From assembly GCA_027488395.1 (NCBI GenBank), contig JAIYBT010000013.1, positions 1-64,000 on the forward strand: a stretch of DNA of 64,000 bases. Direction: 5' to 3'. A model generated the notes under the pieces. It saw only the letters and a list, made by a program, of their open reading frames with translations, was not told the origin of the DNA and did no database searches. A program made the position numbers and the translations under genes. Origin of the DNA: Methylophilaceae bacterium (lineage in GTDB: Bacteria; Pseudomonadota; Gammaproteobacteria; Burkholderiales; Methylophilaceae). Of the stretch, positions 8,072 to 17,585 are shown one piece after another (the stretch's first letter is position 1; every line of letters starts with the position of its first letter).

Positions 8072-8584
8072 ATGCAACAACAAGGCTTTTCACTGGTAGA
8101 GTTGATTGTGACCATGGCAGTGTTGGTCACCCTCTCGCTAGTAGCAATGCCAGCTTTTCAAACCGCTCTGGGTAACGCCCATATTCGGACTGTAGCCGAA
8201 TCCATCCATCATGGCCTACAGTTAGCGCGGGTTGAAGCGATTAAACGCAATGCCAAAATCAAGTTTGAGTTAAGTACCGATAGTGCATGGCAATTGGGTT
8301 GTGTGACGGTGACCAGCGCATGTCCTGCCATGATCACTAAAAAAAGTGCAGCTGAAGGCGCGAGTAGTGGTATTTCGATTGTGGCCAATCAATATTCGGT
8401 CACGTTTACAGGCTTGGGTGGGCGTGATCCAGCCCAAGCCACCGCATTGTCGCAAGTGGATATCACCAATCCAACCGTCAAAGCGGATGAGCGTAAAGCT
8501 CTCCGTATTGTGTTAGCCAGTGGTGGCTTTGCGAAAGTCTGCGATCCAGCGATCACCAGCGTCGGAGATCCCCGCACATGTTAA
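8072..8584 (+). CDS. fimT: GspH/FimT family minor pseudopilin
   Basis: This 170-residue prepilin starts two bases after the previous stop codon. The N-terminus QQGFSLVELIVTMAVLVTLS is a class III leader and hydrophobic helix with Glu+5. The following region with ARVEAIKRNAKIKFEL is typical of FimT/FimU/GspH. These proteins help prime pilus assembly in a complex with PilV, PilW, PilX and PilY1, and FimT of some species binds DNA for uptake. The end overlaps the pilV start. Confidence 0.85.
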   Translation: MQQQGFSLVELIVTMAVLVTLSLVAMPAFQTALGNAHIRTVAESIHHGLQLARVEAIKRNAKIKFELSTDSAWQLGCVTVTSACPAMITKKSAAEGASSGISIVANQYSVTFTGLGGRDPAQATALSQVDITNPTVKADERKALRIVLASGGFAKVCDPAITSVGDPRTC

Positions 8585-8988
8585 ACCGCGGCGCTATCCC
8601 TTGCACCCAAGCACGACCAACACAGCAGGTAGGTTCGGTATTGATTGAATCCTTGGTGGCGTTGGTGGTGTTTAGCATGGGGGTGTTGGCCTTGGTCGGG
8701 TTGCAAAGCGCGATGGTTAAAAACAGCAGCGATAACCGTTACCGTGCCGAGGCGCAGCTGATTGCGCAAACCCATATTGCCAATATGATGACCTATGGCG
8801 GCACGGCAGCCAGCTATATCAGCAATATTGATCCTAACAAAATCAAGCAACAATTACCGAATGGGCAACTTAGCTTTTCTGCCATCACCAACAGCATGGT
8901 CACGGTGTCGGTGAGTTGGCAAGTACCAGGCGGTAATGTGCATCAAGTCAACGCTTCAAGTTACTTGTTTGATGTGGTGACACAATGA
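8578..8988 (+). CDS. pilV: Type IV pilus minor pilin PilV
   Basis: This 136-residue prepilin has the leader VG followed by SVLIESLVALVVFSMGVLAL and the QSAMVKNSSDNRYRAEA stretch typical of PilV. It belongs to the minor pilin priming complex. Its ATG overlaps the fimT stop by seven bases, and its own end overlaps the pilW start by four (ATGA), which indicates translational coupling. Confidence 0.85.
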   Translation: MLNRGAIPCTQARPTQQVGSVLIESLVALVVFSMGVLALVGLQSAMVKNSSDNRYRAEAQLIAQTHIANMMTYGGTAASYISNIDPNKIKQQLPNGQLSFSAITNSMVTVSVSWQVPGGNVHQVNASSYLFDVVTQ

Positions 8989-10154
8989 AGCGCGCGCCTC
9001 TCATGCGTTGGCAAGCCAGTCCTGTATGGTTATCCAGCAGGAAACAACAAGCGGGCTTGAGCTTGGTTGAGTTGCTGATTGGGATTTTAATTGGCTTGGT
9101 GGCCACGTTGGCAATTAGCAATTTGTTTGGGGAGTTTGAGGCGCGTAAGCGGGTGATCGCCAGTGGCGCAGATGCGCAATCCAGCGGTTTACTGGCTTTA
9201 TATTACGTGCAACGCGATGCGCAAAATGCGGGGTTTAGTTTACCCACCTACAACAGTAATGACCCTTCACCATTGCTGTGTCCAATCAATACATCTATTA
9301 ATCAGCAAGGTGTTCTGCTTAATTTGTCACCGATTTTAATCAACGATGGTGGCACCGCGAGCGATATTGTGCGGATTCGCTATGGCAATTCTGCCAGTGG
9401 GGGTGCTTCGGTCCGAGCGACTGGTCTGATGTCTGCGCCGACGCTGGATAATCGATTACTGGGGTGTCATGAAAATGATGTGGTGTTGTTTCATCAAACG
9501 GCCGCCGTGGCGCGTTGCTCGCTGGCGCGTATTCAAAGACTGAATGCTGACCGCACCATCAATACGCTAATTGAGTTGAATACGGCACCCACCACCTCCC
9601 CCGTGACAGATTTAAATGGTGCCGACCGAGTACGCTTTTCATGTTTAGGCGATTGGAACGAATATGCCTACAGCGTTAATGCGCAACAAGAATTAACCCG
9701 GACTGGTGGTACGCCTGAATCAGCCACTTTTCCAGACAGTACGGCAGTGCCAGTGGTGAGTGATGTGGTGGCCTTGCAAGCGCAATATGGTGTGGCCAAT
9801 ACCATTGATCCTACAGTGACGTCTGCCACAGGCGCTGCTTATTTAAATCGGGTGGATGCTTGGACTGATGCTGTCGGCACCTTTGGCCCCACCATGAATC
9901 TGGTCGACCGCAATCGCATCCGTGCGATTCGGATTGCGGTTGTTGCCCGCGATGGCGCCCTACAGAAAAAAGAGGTAAGCCAAGCGTGTAACGGTGCGAT
10001 TACAGGGTTGAGCAAAGTATGTGTTTGGTCCAGCGATGCAGCACCGATTGATGTGGATTTAAGCCATATCAACAATTGGCAACGCTACCGTTATCGCGTG
10101 TTTGAGGCGGTGATTCCGTTACGCAATGTGATTTGGAACCGTGATGCGCTATAA
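8985..10154 (+). CDS. pilW: Type IV pilus minor pilin PilW
   Basis: This is a 389-residue prepilin, large as expected for PilW. The class III leader is near residue 24: QQAG followed by LSLVELLIGILIGLVATLA, then YVQRDAQNAGF. It has several cysteines in the globular domain. It is a structural member of the minor pilin complex that carries PilY1 to the pilus tip. The start overlaps pilV by four bases. Confidence 0.87.
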   Translation: MKRAPLMRWQASPVWLSSRKQQAGLSLVELLIGILIGLVATLAISNLFGEFEARKRVIASGADAQSSGLLALYYVQRDAQNAGFSLPTYNSNDPSPLLCPINTSINQQGVLLNLSPILINDGGTASDIVRIRYGNSASGGASVRATGLMSAPTLDNRLLGCHENDVVLFHQTAAVARCSLARIQRLNADRTINTLIELNTAPTTSPVTDLNGADRVRFSCLGDWNEYAYSVNAQQELTRTGGTPESATFPDSTAVPVVSDVVALQAQYGVANTIDPTVTSATGAAYLNRVDAWTDAVGTFGPTMNLVDRNRIRAIRIAVVARDGALQKKEVSQACNGAITGLSKVCVWSSDAAPIDVDLSHINNWQRYRYRVFEAVIPLRNVIWNRDAL

Positions 10155-10833
10155 AGCCACCCGCCACGCTGTTGACCACACCCACACACAAGCTGGCTTG
10201 GTGTTGTTTTTTGCTTTGTTGGCGTTGGCGGTGATGTCTTTGGCCGCCGTGGCATTGATTCGTGGCGTTGATACCAATGCGCTGCTTTCAGGGAATTTGG
10301 TATTTAGGCAATCGGCGAGCCCAGCCTCTAATGTCGCCTTAGAAGGCGTGGCGGCCTCGATTTCGAAAAATATTACCTTGGCGGATAGCATCAAACACCA
10401 GCCTAGCATGGGTTATTTTGCCAATTGCAGTCATTTTGACGCAGTGCCTGATGACCGTATTTGTGATGGAAAAACCCTGACCAGCATGACCTGGAACGAT
10501 GCCAATAGTCGCTTAGTACCAAGTCAAACCGACGGTAACGATGAAATTCGGGATGGCAAAGACCGTCAAGGCAACGAGATACGTTATGTGGTCGAGCGCA
10601 TGTGCAGTTACAGCGAGGCCGAAGTCAATGCAGGCACCGCTAAAAGTGATAGTGCGCGTTGCATGATGGCCAGTGCACCCAGTAATGGTGAAACCTGCTC
10701 ACACAACCAAGCCAATATCGAACTGTTTAAACGGTGTATTGCGAGCGCAGATTCGCCGTTGTATCGCATTACCTTGCGGATTAGCGGCCCCAAACAAACA
10801 CAAACCTTTATCCAGGCTTTTTTCTCCAATTAA
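10144..10833 (+). CDS. pilX: Type IV pilus minor pilin PilX
   Basis: The 229-residue protein has the hydrophobic N-terminal segment GLVLFFALLALAVMSLAAVA of a PilX-type pilin. The leader is G/L without the Glu at +5, which is common in PilX/GspK-type pilins at the tip. Position between pilW and pilY1 supports the call. The start overlaps the pilW end; I take the ATG at 10144 rather than the GTG three bases earlier. It is diverged from characterised PilX, so confidence rests partly on context. Confidence 0.78.
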   Translation: MRYKATRHAVDHTHTQAGLVLFFALLALAVMSLAAVALIRGVDTNALLSGNLVFRQSASPASNVALEGVAASISKNITLADSIKHQPSMGYFANCSHFDAVPDDRICDGKTLTSMTWNDANSRLVPSQTDGNDEIRDGKDRQGNEIRYVVERMCSYSEAEVNAGTAKSDSARCMMASAPSNGETCSHNQANIELFKRCIASADSPLYRITLRISGPKQTQTFIQAFFSN

Positions 10834-10848
10834 CGCGCAGGTGAAGAC

Positions 10849-13800
10849 ATGATTCGTCTATGGAAATCCTTGGTGTTGAATATGATGATGCTGTGGTCAG
10901 TCTATGCCCACGCAGAGTTTTTGGATTTGGCAAAAATGCCATTACAAACGTCGGGCAGTTCAGACGTATTGCCCAATTTAATGTTTGTACTGGACAATTC
11001 TGGCAGCATGGGTTGGCGCTATACCCCCGATTGGGCAGCGGCAGATCCTGCAGACAATAGTGTCAATGCGCCCGATTGGCTCTATTACAACGCCAGCTAC
11101 AACACCCAACACTACAATCCAGAAGTGACTTATACGCCGTCGCTGGATTATCGTGGTATCAGTCTTGGCAATCAAACGAGTTTTACTGCGGTTAAAAATG
11201 ATGTCACTGATACTGGCGCTACCAAAGGCGGCACCAGTAATTTAGTTAATGCCGCTTATTACTATGCGTATGTGCCAGGTGAATATTGCACCACCAACAA
11301 CCTCACTAGTTGTACCATCGCCAACGCCCCCACAGGCATCTATACGTTTCCAGCGACCTTGCGCTGGTGTAACAGCAATACTGCAGCCACCAATCGCACA
11401 TTAACCACGGGACAACGTTGCCAAGCGATTCGTAATGATGTCACCAGTGTCAACGATAGCAATACCTACAGCAACTTACGTCAGCCGCGCGCCCGCTATC
11501 AACTCACCCTCACCCGAAACAGCGGCACGGTGACAGTGAGTAGCATCAAAATTAATAATATTGAGATTTTGTCGCAAGCTGTTTCGCAAAATAATAGCAA
11601 TGATTTGGCAACTGATATTCGTAGTCGTATTTGTCGTACTAACCAAACGGGCAACTGTGATATTGGCCGCGTCGGCGTCACCCAAAGCGGAAATGTATTA
11701 ACCATTACCACTAATATCGGCCGTCCACTCAACCCCAGTGCGCCGATACAAGTGGTGATGTCCACCAATGGTAGCTTCTCAGCCAGTGTGCTCGACCCCA
11801 ATACCAACGATGTGGCAGGAAGCTTGGTTTATGTCAGCATTACCAGTGGTATCAATAGTTATGTGGCGCCAGGCAAAACCAGTAAATCGGTTGAACGTAC
11901 GGATTGTGCTGGTAGCGTGTGTAATTACACCGAAGAAATGACCAATTTCGCCAACTGGTGGGCTTATTACCGTACGCGCATGCAATCGATGAAAACAGCC
12001 GCTAGCCAAGCGTTTAACTCGTTGGATGCGCGCTATCGGGTGGGCTTTGTCACCATTAATGCGGCTTCGAGCAATTACTTGGCGTTGGCACCTTTTAATA
12101 GCAGCCAAAAGCAAAACTGGTATCAAAAATTATTTGCCACGGTGCCGTCTGGCAACACGCCATTACGCACTGCGTTGTCCAGTGTCGGTCGGCATTTTGC
12201 CGGTAAAAAAACCTTAGGTAACGATGACCCCATGCAATATGCCTGTCAGGCCAACTTTACCTTGCTCACCACCGACGGCTATTGGAACGATACCGATACA
12301 CCAAGACGCATTGATGGCAGCACCGCGATCGGCAACTTAGACGGGGGCGCAACCCCACGTCCACAACTCGATAGTTTGAATAAATCCAATACTTTGGCGG
12401 ATGTGGCGAAATATTTTTACGATACCGATATTCGTGACGCGGATTTTGCCAATTGTGCGGGCGCCTTGGGGTCGTCGGTGTGCGGTACGGCCAACGATTA
12501 TGCCAAACAAGGCATGGTGACCATGACCTTAGGCTTGGGCATTGACGGCACTTTGGCCTACAGTGAAGACTATAAAACCCAAACCACGGGCGACTTTCGC
12601 GATATCGTTAGCGGCACTAAAAACTGGGATGATCCGATTGCAAAAACCCAAGGTCAGCGCATTGATGATTTGTGGCACGCCGCAGTCAATGCTGGCGGCA
12701 CCTATTACAGTGCCAGCAACCCCAAAATTTTGCGTGAATCCTTGAGTAAAGGCTTGTCGGAAATTAAATCGGTACAGGGCGCCAGTGCGGCCGCGGCGGC
12801 CAGTAGTTTAGCGCCGACCAATGGTGATAACTTTCAATATGTGGCGAGTTATCAAACCGTTAAATGGATAGGCAATTTAGAGGCGCGCACGGTCGATGTG
12901 GTGAGTTTAGAGACCTCACAAAAAGCGCTTTGGTGTGTGGAAAACGTTGCAGCAGAAAATTGTGCCAGCCCTGCAGTCCAAAGCCAAATGACCAGTAACG
13001 GCAGCACACGCTTGTACTGTAAAACGCCAAATTCGAATCAAACCGATTGCGATGCGGCCAGTGGCAGCTTGGGGGCGGCCTTGGGCACCAGCGAAACTAC
13101 ATCGTGTTATGTAGAAATTGCCAGCAGTTGTACTGGGCGTTTACAAACCCAAGTCGCCAGTGATAACCGTAAAATTTTCTTTAATTTAAATAATAGCTTG
13201 GTGAATTTTACGGGTAGCAACCTTTCCACCCCAATTAAAAACAGCCTAGAGACGGGGTATCTTGCCTTGAGTCAAATGAAAAGTTTGCCCAGCACGGATG
13301 CCAAAATCACCGACGCCAACAAGGTGAGCAAGCTGGTCGATTATCTCAGAGGGCAAAAAACGTACGAAGACTTTAATGGCAACAGCGTGGCAGAAAACCG
13401 CTTGTTCCGTGAGCGTCAGGCGACCTTAGGCGATATTTCGCAATCGCGGCCAAGTTACTTTAAGGCGTCAAATGCGGATTACCTTGACCCGAATTATGCC
13501 GCGTACAAGGCCAATAGCTTAAATCGCTTACCCGCAGTATATGTGGGTGCCAATGACGGCATGTTGCATGCCTTTAACGCAACTACAGGCGACGAATTAT
13601 GGGCGTTTATTCCGACGCCCGTGATTGAAAATTTGGCCAATTTAGCAGACAAAGAATATGGTGCCAGTTACCACACCAATTATGTCAACGGTAACCCGGT
13701 GGTGGCAGATGTATGTGTCTCAGGTTGCGGTGGTGGTGGCGCAGTGTGGCGTAGTATATTAGTGTCAGGGCTCAATGGCGGCGGCCGAGGCTATGTAGCA

Positions 13801-14913
13801 ATCGACGTAACCGATCCGACTGCCCCGGTTTTGCTGTGGGAGTTTTACGCGCAAAACGCGCCGGGACGCAACAATATTGGCTTTAGCTTTGGCAATCCCT
13901 TGATCACCAAAATGCAAGACGGCCGCTGGGTGGTATTAGTGACATCAGGGTATAACAACGGCACCCATGCGCGCAAATCGAGTGACGGCACCACGCTGGT
14001 GAATAATAGCCCTGTGGGCGATGGTGGAGGCTACTTGTATGTGCTGGACGCGGCTTCTGGCACCTTGCTAAAAACGCTTGGTACTGGCGAAGGCTCCGCT
14101 GCTAACCCCAGTGGCTTAGGCAAAATAGCCGGCTATGCCGAGCAAATGTTTGAAAACAACACGGCCACCAAAGTGTATGGCGGCGATTTAAACGGTAACT
14201 TGTGGCGTTTTGATATCAACACCAACGAAGTCAGCAAAATGGCAACGCTCACTGACAGTGGAGGCATGCCGCAAAAAATCACCACCCAACCTGAGCTGGG
14301 TAAAGTGGATAAAAACATCGTCGTGATCGTCGGTACTGGTAAATTTTTAGAGCCAGCGGATTTGACCAATACGCCACAAAACTCGGTCTACAGCATTAAA
14401 GATGGCGGACAAAAAACAGCCGTGAGCCGGACGCAATTGGTGCAACAAACCATGAGTTCTTCACGTGTGGTCACCACCACAGCCAGTGTGAACTTTGACT
14501 CAGGCTTTGGCTGGTTCTTGGATTTTCCAGCAGGTGAGCGGGTGAACTTAGATCCATTGCTGCTCAATGGAGTGGTGCTCATGCCGACCATCGTGCCCAA
14601 CAGTGCCGCTTGCAGCGGGGCAGGCTTTGGATGGTTTAATTTCTTTAACTATAAAAATGGCGGCTCAGTGTTGGCCAGTGGCTTAATTTCCGAGCAGATG
14701 ACCACGCCAGCGGTGGGCTTTAACATTGTATATGACGGCAAAGGCGTGCCGCATGTGGTGGTCACGGGCAGTAATGATCCCACGCCGCAACAACTAAAAA
14801 TGGATGAGCAAGTGTTTGGTGAAACGGCCAGCGGCAGGATCAGCGAAATCTTTAAACAAAAAAGTAACGGCAGCTTTGGTACCAAACAAAGCTGGCGCGA
14901 GCTGATTGAATAG
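10849..14913 (+). CDS. pilY1: Type IV pilus tip adhesin PilY1
   Basis: At 1354 residues this is the largest protein of the window. A signal peptide (MIRLWKSLVLNMMM to AHA) is followed by a von Willebrand A-like domain with MIDAS motif DNSGSM (about residues 48-53). The C-terminal half is a PilC/PilY1 beta-propeller, recognised by VYVGANDGMLHAFNATTG, GDELWAFIP and VYGGDLNGNLWRFDIN. PilY1 sits at the pilus tip with the minor pilins, mediates adhesion and surface sensing, and limits retraction, often in a calcium-dependent way. It closes the minor pilin operon, followed by a strong terminator. Confidence 0.93.
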   Translation: MIRLWKSLVLNMMMLWSVYAHAEFLDLAKMPLQTSGSSDVLPNLMFVLDNSGSMGWRYTPDWAAADPADNSVNAPDWLYYNASYNTQHYNPEVTYTPSLDYRGISLGNQTSFTAVKNDVTDTGATKGGTSNLVNAAYYYAYVPGEYCTTNNLTSCTIANAPTGIYTFPATLRWCNSNTAATNRTLTTGQRCQAIRNDVTSVNDSNTYSNLRQPRARYQLTLTRNSGTVTVSSIKINNIEILSQAVSQNNSNDLATDIRSRICRTNQTGNCDIGRVGVTQSGNVLTITTNIGRPLNPSAPIQVVMSTNGSFSASVLDPNTNDVAGSLVYVSITSGINSYVAPGKTSKSVERTDCAGSVCNYTEEMTNFANWWAYYRTRMQSMKTAASQAFNSLDARYRVGFVTINAASSNYLALAPFNSSQKQNWYQKLFATVPSGNTPLRTALSSVGRHFAGKKTLGNDDPMQYACQANFTLLTTDGYWNDTDTPRRIDGSTAIGNLDGGATPRPQLDSLNKSNTLADVAKYFYDTDIRDADFANCAGALGSSVCGTANDYAKQGMVTMTLGLGIDGTLAYSEDYKTQTTGDFRDIVSGTKNWDDPIAKTQGQRIDDLWHAAVNAGGTYYSASNPKILRESLSKGLSEIKSVQGASAAAAASSLAPTNGDNFQYVASYQTVKWIGNLEARTVDVVSLETSQKALWCVENVAAENCASPAVQSQMTSNGSTRLYCKTPNSNQTDCDAASGSLGAALGTSETTSCYVEIASSCTGRLQTQVASDNRKIFFNLNNSLVNFTGSNLSTPIKNSLETGYLALSQMKSLPSTDAKITDANKVSKLVDYLRGQKTYEDFNGNSVAENRLFRERQATLGDISQSRPSYFKASNADYLDPNYAAYKANSLNRLPAVYVGANDGMLHAFNATTGDELWAFIPTPVIENLANLADKEYGASYHTNYVNGNPVVADVCVSGCGGGGAVWRSILVSGLNGGGRGYVAIDVTDPTAPVLLWEFYAQNAPGRNNIGFSFGNPLITKMQDGRWVVLVTSGYNNGTHARKSSDGTTLVNNSPVGDGGGYLYVLDAASGTLLKTLGTGEGSAANPSGLGKIAGYAEQMFENNTATKVYGGDLNGNLWRFDINTNEVSKMATLTDSGGMPQKITTQPELGKVDKNIVVIVGTGKFLEPADLTNTPQNSVYSIKDGGQKTAVSRTQLVQQTMSSSRVVTTTASVNFDSGFGWFLDFPAGERVNLDPLLLNGVVLMPTIVPNSAACSGAGFGWFNFFNYKNGGSVLASGLISEQMTTPAVGFNIVYDGKGVPHVVVTGSNDPTPQQLKMDEQVFGETASGRISEIFKQKSNGSFGTKQSWRELIE

Positions 14914-14941
14914 GCAGAATGACGCTTATTTGCCATTCAAT

Positions 14942-14974
14942 AAAAAAGGCCTCCATCGTGAGGCCTTTTTTTTG
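14942..14974 (+). terminator. Intrinsic terminator after pilY1
   Basis: AAAAAAGGCCTC (14942-14953) pairs with GAGGCCTTTTTT (14960-14971), loop CATCGT, followed by further T residues. It ends the minor pilin operon. Confidence 0.92.
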
Positions 14975-14980
14975 GGTTCA

Positions 14981-15015
14981 TGCGTGTGATGACATGTGCA
15001 TAGTCATCACACGCA
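14981..15015. repeat. Perfect 13-bp inverted repeat
   Basis: TGCGTGTGATGAC (14981-14993) is repeated in perfect inversion at 15003-15015 with a nine-base spacer. It lies just downstream of the minus-strand small gene ending at 15069 and just after the pilY1 terminator. It lacks a T tract, so it could be a 3' stabilising hairpin or a protein-binding site. Confidence 0.7.
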
Positions 15016-15068
15016 AAATAGATGTGAACGCCCATGTTAAAACATGCGCGCAGTCGCGTATTACACCA

Positions 15069-15281
15069 TTAAACGACTTCTAGCAGTAAGTCGGCGGGTT
15101 TGTAAACACTGTAAATATTACGATCGCCAATCTGTGGTTGGGCAATGCACGCAATATCGTGATCCAGCACATGTTCATGCCATGCATCACTGGTCACAGC
15201 AAACTGGATTGGGTCATCATGCAAAGTCGTCATACGTGCTTTCTGTGTATATTGTGTGTGCGTTAATTGAATATCGACCAA
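15069..15281 (-). CDS. Small hypothetical protein, 70 residues
   Basis: No family is recognised. The frame starts at a TTG with a good AAAGGA five bases upstream. The protein is hydrophilic, without a signal peptide or membrane segment, acidic in the middle and rich in His and Asp (AWHEHVLDHDIACIAQPQ). Codon choice looks like that of neighbouring genes. It is divergent from the protease at 15371, leaving about 90 bp for promoters, and a perfect inverted repeat lies downstream. An internal ATG at residue 17 is an alternative start. Confidence 0.5.
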   Translation of the reverse strand: MVDIQLTHTQYTQKARMTTLHDDPIQFAVTSDAWHEHVLDHDIACIAQPQIGDRNIYSVYKPADLLLEVV

Positions 15282-15370
15282 GTCAGTCCTTTCTTGAGGA
15301 CTTTAGTTGCAACAATTTGCAAGGCCTATGGTCTAGTTTTTCATATTGTTTATTTAAGATTGCGAATCCC

Positions 15371-16465
15371 ATGCGTTTAGCCAATTGCACGCCATCCCCA
15401 AGCCGTTTAAAAAACGTGTGTTCTCTCACTGCTTTGCTGACTGTGCTGGTGCCATTACAGTCAATAAGCGAACAGCTTTGGCCAAGTGACGATATGTTAT
15501 ATCGCTTACGTGAAAGTTTGATGAAGGTGAATACCACCACGCGTTCAGGGGGACATGGATTTGGTACTGCAGTGGCCATTAGTGCCGAAAAAGCCGTTAC
15601 CAACTGTCATGTCATCGCCAACGCCAGTGGCGTCAGCATTACCAAGTGGGGGTCTGAATACGCGGTCGATGCCATACAAAGTGATTGGGCACACGATCTA
15701 TGCATATTGACGGTGAAATATGCCGATATGAAACCTGCGCTGTTAGGCGACAGCACCAAACTCACCTATGAGCAACCGTTAATTTCTATTTCCATGCCCA
15801 GTGATTCGCCTGCCCCTTACACAGCAATGACCCATGTAAAAGCCTTATATCCGATGGATAATGAGCAAGTAATCCGCACGCAAACTGCATTTGCGATTGG
15901 GGCGAGCGGCAGTCCAGTGTTTGATTTTGATGGGCGGTTGGTGGGGATTAGCACTTTTAAAAGCCCGGGCCGCAATGCCTATTATTACAATATGCCCGTC
16001 AATTGGGTTAAAACCTTATTGATGCAACCAGAGCATGCCTTAGATGCGCAACATGTCTTGCCCTTTTGGGATGCGCCCGATGCACAGCAACCTTTCTTTA
16101 TGCAGGTGGTGTTGCCTTATCAATTTAAACAGTGGCCGACGCTGATGGGCATTGCTCAACAATGGTTAGCACGTGAGCCAAACAACGTCGAGCCACAATT
16201 TTATATGGCAGAAGCGCAATACCACAGTGGGCAACAAACAGAGGCGCTCCAACAATATCAAGCCATATTGCAACGCTTTCCTGATCATCCAGCCACCCTT
16301 AAAAGTTTGATTTTGCATGCCTTGCAGACACATAACGATGCAGATTTAATCCAATATCAACAACGATTGCAACAAAGCTACCCAACGGTATATGCCCAGT
16401 TGCAAGAAGAAACGCCTAGCTTGGGGCAAGGTGCAAGTACCAGTGTAGCGCCGCCTTCTCAGTAA
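15371..16465 (+). CDS. Trypsin-like serine protease with C-terminal TPR region
   Basis: This is a 364-residue protein. The protease domain shows the catalytic triad in order: His in AVTNCHVIANAS, Asp in WAHDLCIL, and Ser in IGASGSPVFDFDGRLVG, as in DegP/HtrA-like and S1 proteases. No PDZ domain follows; instead the last 120 residues carry helical TPR-like repeats (WLAREPNNVEPQFYMAEAQY, then QQYQAILQRFPDHPATL). A hydrophobic segment near the N-terminus (VCSLTALLTVLVPLQSI) suggests export to the periplasm. I chose the ATG at 15371; a much longer in-frame extension to 15044 looks non-coding and overlaps the divergent small gene. Confidence 0.8.
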   Translation: MRLANCTPSPSRLKNVCSLTALLTVLVPLQSISEQLWPSDDMLYRLRESLMKVNTTTRSGGHGFGTAVAISAEKAVTNCHVIANASGVSITKWGSEYAVDAIQSDWAHDLCILTVKYADMKPALLGDSTKLTYEQPLISISMPSDSPAPYTAMTHVKALYPMDNEQVIRTQTAFAIGASGSPVFDFDGRLVGISTFKSPGRNAYYYNMPVNWVKTLLMQPEHALDAQHVLPFWDAPDAQQPFFMQVVLPYQFKQWPTLMGIAQQWLAREPNNVEPQFYMAEAQYHSGQQTEALQQYQAILQRFPDHPATLKSLILHALQTHNDADLIQYQQRLQQSYPTVYAQLQEETPSLGQGASTSVAPPSQ

Positions 16466-16507
16466 ATCGGATTGAGGATTGTTTTTCACCGCTACATAGG
16501 AGTCCAT

Positions 16508-16921
16508 ATGCAACGTCTGCTTCGCCGTCATCCCATCCACTTTGCTTGGTTATTGGTTTGGATCTGCATGAATAGCCCGCTACTCGCCCAAGCGGAAGGC
16601 AATGGCTTGTCACCGCTGGGCCAAACCATCAATCAGTGCGATTTAATTGCCATGAAAGCGGCGGCAGATTTGCCTGAGGCTCTGCCGTTTCAACGCTTAG
16701 AAAAAGCGGCAAGGCAGGCGCATGTAGTGGAGCGTTGTATGCAAGACCGAGGCTATCAAGAAAATCCTGCGTGGGTGACACAAGCGAATGTGGCTGCTGC
16801 CAAACTTGCCAAACAACAGCAAATTTCAACCAGCGAGGCCTATGAAAACATGCGGCGCCAAGCCATGTTGAAAGAGGCGCCAGCAGGTAAACCCAGCTAC
16901 TGGCGCAAACGCGCAGCATAA
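16508..16921 (+). CDS. Small exported hypothetical protein
   Basis: This is a 137-residue protein with no recognised family. AGGAGT lies eight bases before the ATG at 16508. The N-terminus is basic, then a hydrophobic stretch FAWLLVWICMNSPLLAQA forms a signal peptide. The mature part is helical and polar with two cysteines (NQCDLIAMK and VERCMQDRGY) that may form a disulfide. It starts 42 bases after the protease stop codon in the same direction, so they may form an operon. Confidence 0.65.
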   Translation: MQRLLRRHPIHFAWLLVWICMNSPLLAQAEGNGLSPLGQTINQCDLIAMKAAADLPEALPFQRLEKAARQAHVVERCMQDRGYQENPAWVTQANVAAAKLAKQQQISTSEAYENMRRQAMLKEAPAGKPSYWRKRAA

Positions 16922-17063
16922 CTGGTTTTTTAAGCCGATGATTTAACGCGATATTAAGTTGCTATGCTGTTTCGGGCGCTTGTGTCACTGGTCTACTTTA
17001 AGCAATGCTTTATTTGTTTTTAAAAGCGTTTTTTAACCCGATTGTTAAATGCGTGTGTGTAAT

Positions 17064-17570
17064 TTAGCGCTTTTGTCCAAGGTAATCGGTTTTGCCGAGC
17101 GGTACGCCGACATGACGCAAAATGTTATAGGCGGTGGTGACATGGAAATACACATTAGGCATCACCCATTTTTCTAAATAGTCGAGACCAGTGAAAGTGA
17201 GGTCTACTTGACGTATGGTGAGTACCACTTGTTTTTGATCTGCGCCCCCCAGTTGCGTGGGTGTGATTTGGGATAAAAAAGCCGCGGTTCGATCAATGCG
17301 CGCATATAACGCCTCAAAGCTGGTTTCATCATCGGCGAACACTGGAATCTCAAGCCCTGCTAATCGTGCGCCAGCGCCTTTACTCATATCGCTCACTAAT
17401 TGCACTTGTTTGAGTAACGGGTACATATCAATGGCAAGTCTGCTTTGTAACAGCACTTGCGGGTCGATATTGTTAAGGCTGGCAAACTGTTCACCTTGTT
17501 TTAAAAGATGCAATAAATTGTTTAAATTGCGCTGCAACGGCGCAATGCTGACATCGTAGAGTTCCATCAT
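17064..17570 (-). CDS. DUF1993 family protein
   Basis: The 168-residue protein matches the DUF1993 pattern from memory: MELYDVSIAPLQRNLNNLLHLL at the start, the central RLAIDMYPLLKQVQLVSDMSKGAGARLAG block, and a C-terminal YFHVTTAYNILRHVGVPLGKTDYLG. These proteins are thought to adopt a DinB/YfiT-like four-helix bundle; the substrate is unknown. The gene lies just downstream of comM in the same direction with 15 bases between stop and start, so they may be co-transcribed. Confidence 0.8.
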   Translation of the reverse strand: MMELYDVSIAPLQRNLNNLLHLLKQGEQFASLNNIDPQVLLQSRLAIDMYPLLKQVQLVSDMSKGAGARLAGLEIPVFADDETSFEALYARIDRTAAFLSQITPTQLGGADQKQVVLTIRQVDLTFTGLDYLEKWVMPNVYFHVTTAYNILRHVGVPLGKTDYLGQKR

Positions 17571-17585
17571 GATCCTAATTGATGC

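Noticed and set aside
15044..15370. The N-terminal extension of the protease frame (109 codons)
   Set aside because: It is antisense to a better supported small gene, lacks a ribosome site, and is rich in Cys, His and Tyr unlike protein-coding sequence nearby.
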